The position numbers and the translations under genes are program-made. 7,741 nt of DNA from the NCBI GenBank assembly GCA_030605675.1, contig JAUWHV010000126.1:1-7741 (forward strand), written 5' to 3'. This document shows positions 5,690 through 7,741 of this stretch, in pieces; the stretch's first letter is position 1, and each line of letters begins with the position of its first letter. This DNA comes from Deltaproteobacteria bacterium. GTDB lineage: Bacteria > Desulfobacterota > Dissulfuribacteria > Dissulfuribacterales > UBA3076. The notes below the pieces were generated by a model. It was not told where the DNA came from. It made no database searches and saw only the letters and a program-made list of their open reading frames with translations.

Positions 5690-7423
5690 TTATCTGTCAA
5701 TCTTCAAATAGGTCTCTGATACAATCTCTTTTTCTTTTATAATACGATTACTCCCAATGGTTTTATACATCTTTAAACCATCCAAAAATGGATAAATAAC
5801 CCCATCAGCAATTATCTTACATTTTGCACCAGTATCTTGGTTTTTAGATGTAATATTACTGAATTGCCACTCCCATAGCTCTTTAATCTCATCAATCAGG
5901 TCATCAAATTTTATAAACACGATATCATTATTTTTTCCAGTCAAGCCTTTATTAACATTTTGAAAATCAACATTAGAGATGATCCCTTGACCATTGTTAG
6001 ATACATTAATCATATCTTTAATCATTTGCCGATCAACGGACACCATGCAAAAGCCTTTGTAAAAAACGTATGAAGGTTGAATGCCAAAGCCCGGCAGAGC
6101 AATAGTGTTTATTTCCAGATTTTCAAATTTTTCTTTATCCAAATCTATTCCCTTTTTTTGAACCGATAACTCAAAAAACTCTACTAAAGTTTTTTGGTTT
6201 TTTACCTCAAAAAAAACCGTCAGCTTTGGGATCGGGATTGGGATCGGGCCGCCGATATCAATATCCGTCAGGATAACTCCGAACTGATTGCCAAGGGCTT
6301 GGAGTATCTCATCAATTGAGCTTCCAAATTCCTTTTGAAATTCAGCTTCCCTAGATTCCCTTGTTTTATCATCTGCGAACATCTTTTCGGAAAAAATATT
6401 AAAAAGGGATTCAGTATCCATAGTATTAGTCCAGTAATAACATATGGTGTCCTCCGGGACCATTTGAATTGTCTTGTTTTCTCCGGGCTTAAAACTATAG
6501 ACCTTAGCATAATCCGGTTCCATTTCGCACTTATCAAACAATACAAGGGCCTTATCATGCAACAGATCACTTCCATCATCATATGCCGCATATCCCACCG
6601 CTTTTATGCCCTTAAATGGGGCCAATGAGCGTTCTATGTCAGCTGGTTTCATCCCGTAAGGGTTAATAGATCGAGCTATAATCAACATATAATCACAGAA
6701 TTTTTCGGTATTGTTATAGACAAAACTTCTGATCGATGTGGATACCAGCTTGTGTCGCAAATCCTGATAATTTTTATTTTCAGCTAACGACTCCTTCCGG
6801 TTTGCCTCGAAATGGATACAATTCTTAATAGAAAGACTGTCAAATGAGGTAATTAACAAACCATCAGCCAGGGAATAATAGATTGATAAATCGTTGTCGA
6901 GATTAAGATTTTTAATCTCATAGCCGCCATATTCTTCCACTTGGCCTTCAGACCCTTTCGCAAGATAACTTGTAACAAATTCGGCAAAGTCTGCATTATG
7001 CTTTGGCCTGGAAATGAGCACAATACTCCTGAGGGCCTTTTTTAGTTCTTCGAGTTTAGGATGATCAATCTTGGTGGGCAAAACAGCAATTGCCGTCTCT
7101 TGCCCAAAAAGTTCTTTAAAAAGCAAACTATCAATGGTTGAAGAAACCGATGATTCAATTTTTTTGTACTTTTCAATAACATCCTTGGGCACCTCAAGCT
7201 CCAACATGACTTTGGCCAAGTCAATCTCTTTAAGCTTTTGTCCAAATTTCCCCTTTTTGAAATCATCAATACCCTTTTCAAGATCAACGAGCTCTACCAA
7301 TAATAAGGTGTCATGCGGCAACAAATCCGCAGGGATTAAACTGACATGATGCGGCTTTAAGTAGTACCAACTGCCTATAGCAAGTAAAACCACAACTACA
7401 ATTACAACAAGAGACTTTTTCAT
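5690..7423 (-). CDS. 577-residue N-terminally anchored protein of unknown function (DUF3352-like)
   Basis: The start is secure: an ATG with AGAGGAG five bases upstream. Residues 4-22 (SLVVIVVVVLLAIGSWYYL) after two lysines form a signal anchor or uncleaved signal peptide with no lipobox cysteine, so the remaining 555 residues are probably periplasmic. The body opens with LIPADLLPHDTLLLVELVDLEKGI. Later come LFKELFGQETAIAVLP (101-116), a proline-rich IGGPIPIPIPKLTVFFEV loop (390-407) and PSYVFYKGFCMVSVD (450-464). The pattern of a 'level of potential/accessible' PAD motif followed by repeated alpha/beta units resembles DUF3352-like large exported proteins, but I cannot confirm membership. No catalytic motif is recognisable. 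The gene is AT-richer than the CheR-like fragment upstream. tsaE follows it on the same strand. Confidence 0.85.
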   Translation of the reverse strand: MKKSLVVIVVVVLLAIGSWYYLKPHHVSLIPADLLPHDTLLLVELVDLEKGIDDFKKGKFGQKLKEIDLAKVMLELEVPKDVIEKYKKIESSVSSTIDSLLFKELFGQETAIAVLPTKIDHPKLEELKKALRSIVLISRPKHNADFAEFVTSYLAKGSEGQVEEYGGYEIKNLNLDNDLSIYYSLADGLLITSFDSLSIKNCIHFEANRKESLAENKNYQDLRHKLVSTSIRSFVYNNTEKFCDYMLIIARSINPYGMKPADIERSLAPFKGIKAVGYAAYDDGSDLLHDKALVLFDKCEMEPDYAKVYSFKPGENKTIQMVPEDTICYYWTNTMDTESLFNIFSEKMFADDKTRESREAEFQKEFGSSIDEILQALGNQFGVILTDIDIGGPIPIPIPKLTVFFEVKNQKTLVEFFELSVQKKGIDLDKEKFENLEINTIALPGFGIQPSYVFYKGFCMVSVDRQMIKDMINVSNNGQGIISNVDFQNVNKGLTGKNNDIVFIKFDDLIDEIKELWEWQFSNITSKNQDTGAKCKIIADGVIYPFLDGLKMYKTIGSNRIIKEKEIVSETYLKIDR

Positions 7424-7428
7424 TTTAA

Positions 7429-7435
7429 CTCCTCT
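7429..7435 (-). promoter_or_regulatory. Ribosome binding site of the 577-residue gene
   Basis: AGAGGAG on the minus strand, five bases before the ATG at 7421-7423, fixes the start just ahead of the signal anchor. Confidence 0.65.
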
Positions 7436-7462
7436 GGCGAAGCGACATTGTTGCAGAGCCTA

Positions 7463-7511
7463 TAAGGACCCGTAAAAGAATAACTCCTCGGTTTCGCATC
7501 TCATCTTCAGG
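7463..7511. repeat. Dispersed 49 bp repeat, copy 2
   Basis: It begins TAAGGACCCGTAAAAGAATAA and is the same-orientation partner of 5029-5077. Here it lies in the spacer between the CheR-like fragment and the ribosome site of the 577-residue gene, touching neither. Similarity is strong in the first 20 bases and decays with small gaps to a shared AGG at the end. Confidence 0.7.
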
Positions 7512-7569
7512 CCATGTTTGATCGATTTTCAATCATAAAACCAAGAGCCGATTACACTGCAAAAAGCCA

Positions 7570-7741
7570 TCAAAACTTCAACGCCAGAGCCCGGCTTTTC
7601 CTGCGGAAAATGCCTTTCGCATCCGGCCAGGGTTCAAACAGTTCGCGCTCAGGCAGTCCAAGGTCTTCTTTGCAGCCAATCATCAGTGCGCCGCCGGGAC
7701 GCAGGGCCAGCCACAGGCGTTGGGCTGCAGCGTGGCGCCGG
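7570..7741 (-). CDS. C-terminal fragment of a probable CheR-type methyltransferase
   Basis: The gene runs off the right edge; 56 residues and a TGA stop (7570-7572) are visible. The segment AAQRLWLALRPGGALMIGCK, followed by ED and then FEPWPDAKGIFRRK, fits the end of a CheR-fold SAM-dependent methyltransferase. There the last core strand follows an L-x-PGG turn, a 'GxxE' segment comes next, and a short hairpin ends in an Ile/Phe-x-Arg-Arg strand. CheR enzymes methylate glutamates of chemoreceptors, but many homologues act in other signalling systems. The SAM-binding motif lies outside the window, so the assignment rests on the tail alone. A general class I methyltransferase is the alternative. 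The fragment is much richer in GC than the 577-residue gene (46 of the 60 bases at 7681-7740). Confidence 0.6.
   Translation of the reverse strand, partial: RRHAAAQRLWLALRPGGALMIGCKEDLGLPERELFEPWPDAKGIFRRKSRALALKF

Overview
The window looks like a piece of a Gram-negative bacterial chromosome. Desulfobacterota/deltaproteobacteria is my best guess. That rests on the mix of a CHASE2-type nucleotide cyclase, a GAF-sensing sigma-54 activator, a large anchored protein of unknown function, and short dispersed intergenic repeats. No rRNA or other marker gene is present, so the assignment is inference.

Layout, left to right. The plus-strand end of a small or truncated coiled-coil ORF (3-179) converges on a 750-residue membrane-anchored CHASE2-adenylate cyclase (260-2509, minus). 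A roughly 240 bp spacer rich in inverted and direct repeats (2510-2745) follows. Next is a GAF/AAA+/Fis sigma-54 enhancer-binding protein (2746-4305, minus). Its divergent side is a roughly 470 bp gene-free region with a sigma-70-like promoter for the activator, short palindromes, and a good -24/-12 sigma-54 promoter. That promoter leads, through a very strong ribosome binding site, into an 85-residue soluble protein of unknown function (4774-5031, plus). Convergent to it is tsaE (5073-5570, minus), the ATPase of tRNA t6A synthesis. Upstream of tsaE lies a 577-residue N-terminally anchored protein of unknown function (5690-7423, minus). The window ends in the C-terminus of a probable CheR-type methyltransferase (7570-7741, minus), which is markedly richer in GC.

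How the parts may work together: the most coherent unit is the divergent pair of sigma-54 activator and small protein. A regulator that senses a ligand through GAF would switch on the sigma-54 promoter of the small gene through upstream sites in the shared intergenic region. The CHASE2 cyclase would turn a periplasmic signal into cAMP, but the repeat-rich spacer argues against co-transcription with the activator. tsaE and the 577-residue gene may share a transcript, although their functions look unrelated. Two direct copies of a 49 bp repeat (5029-5077 and 7463-7511) bracket the tsaE/577-residue block. A TAGC-rich repeat in inverted orientation brackets the activator gene. The window contains no CRISPR array, tRNA, rRNA or recognisable transposase.
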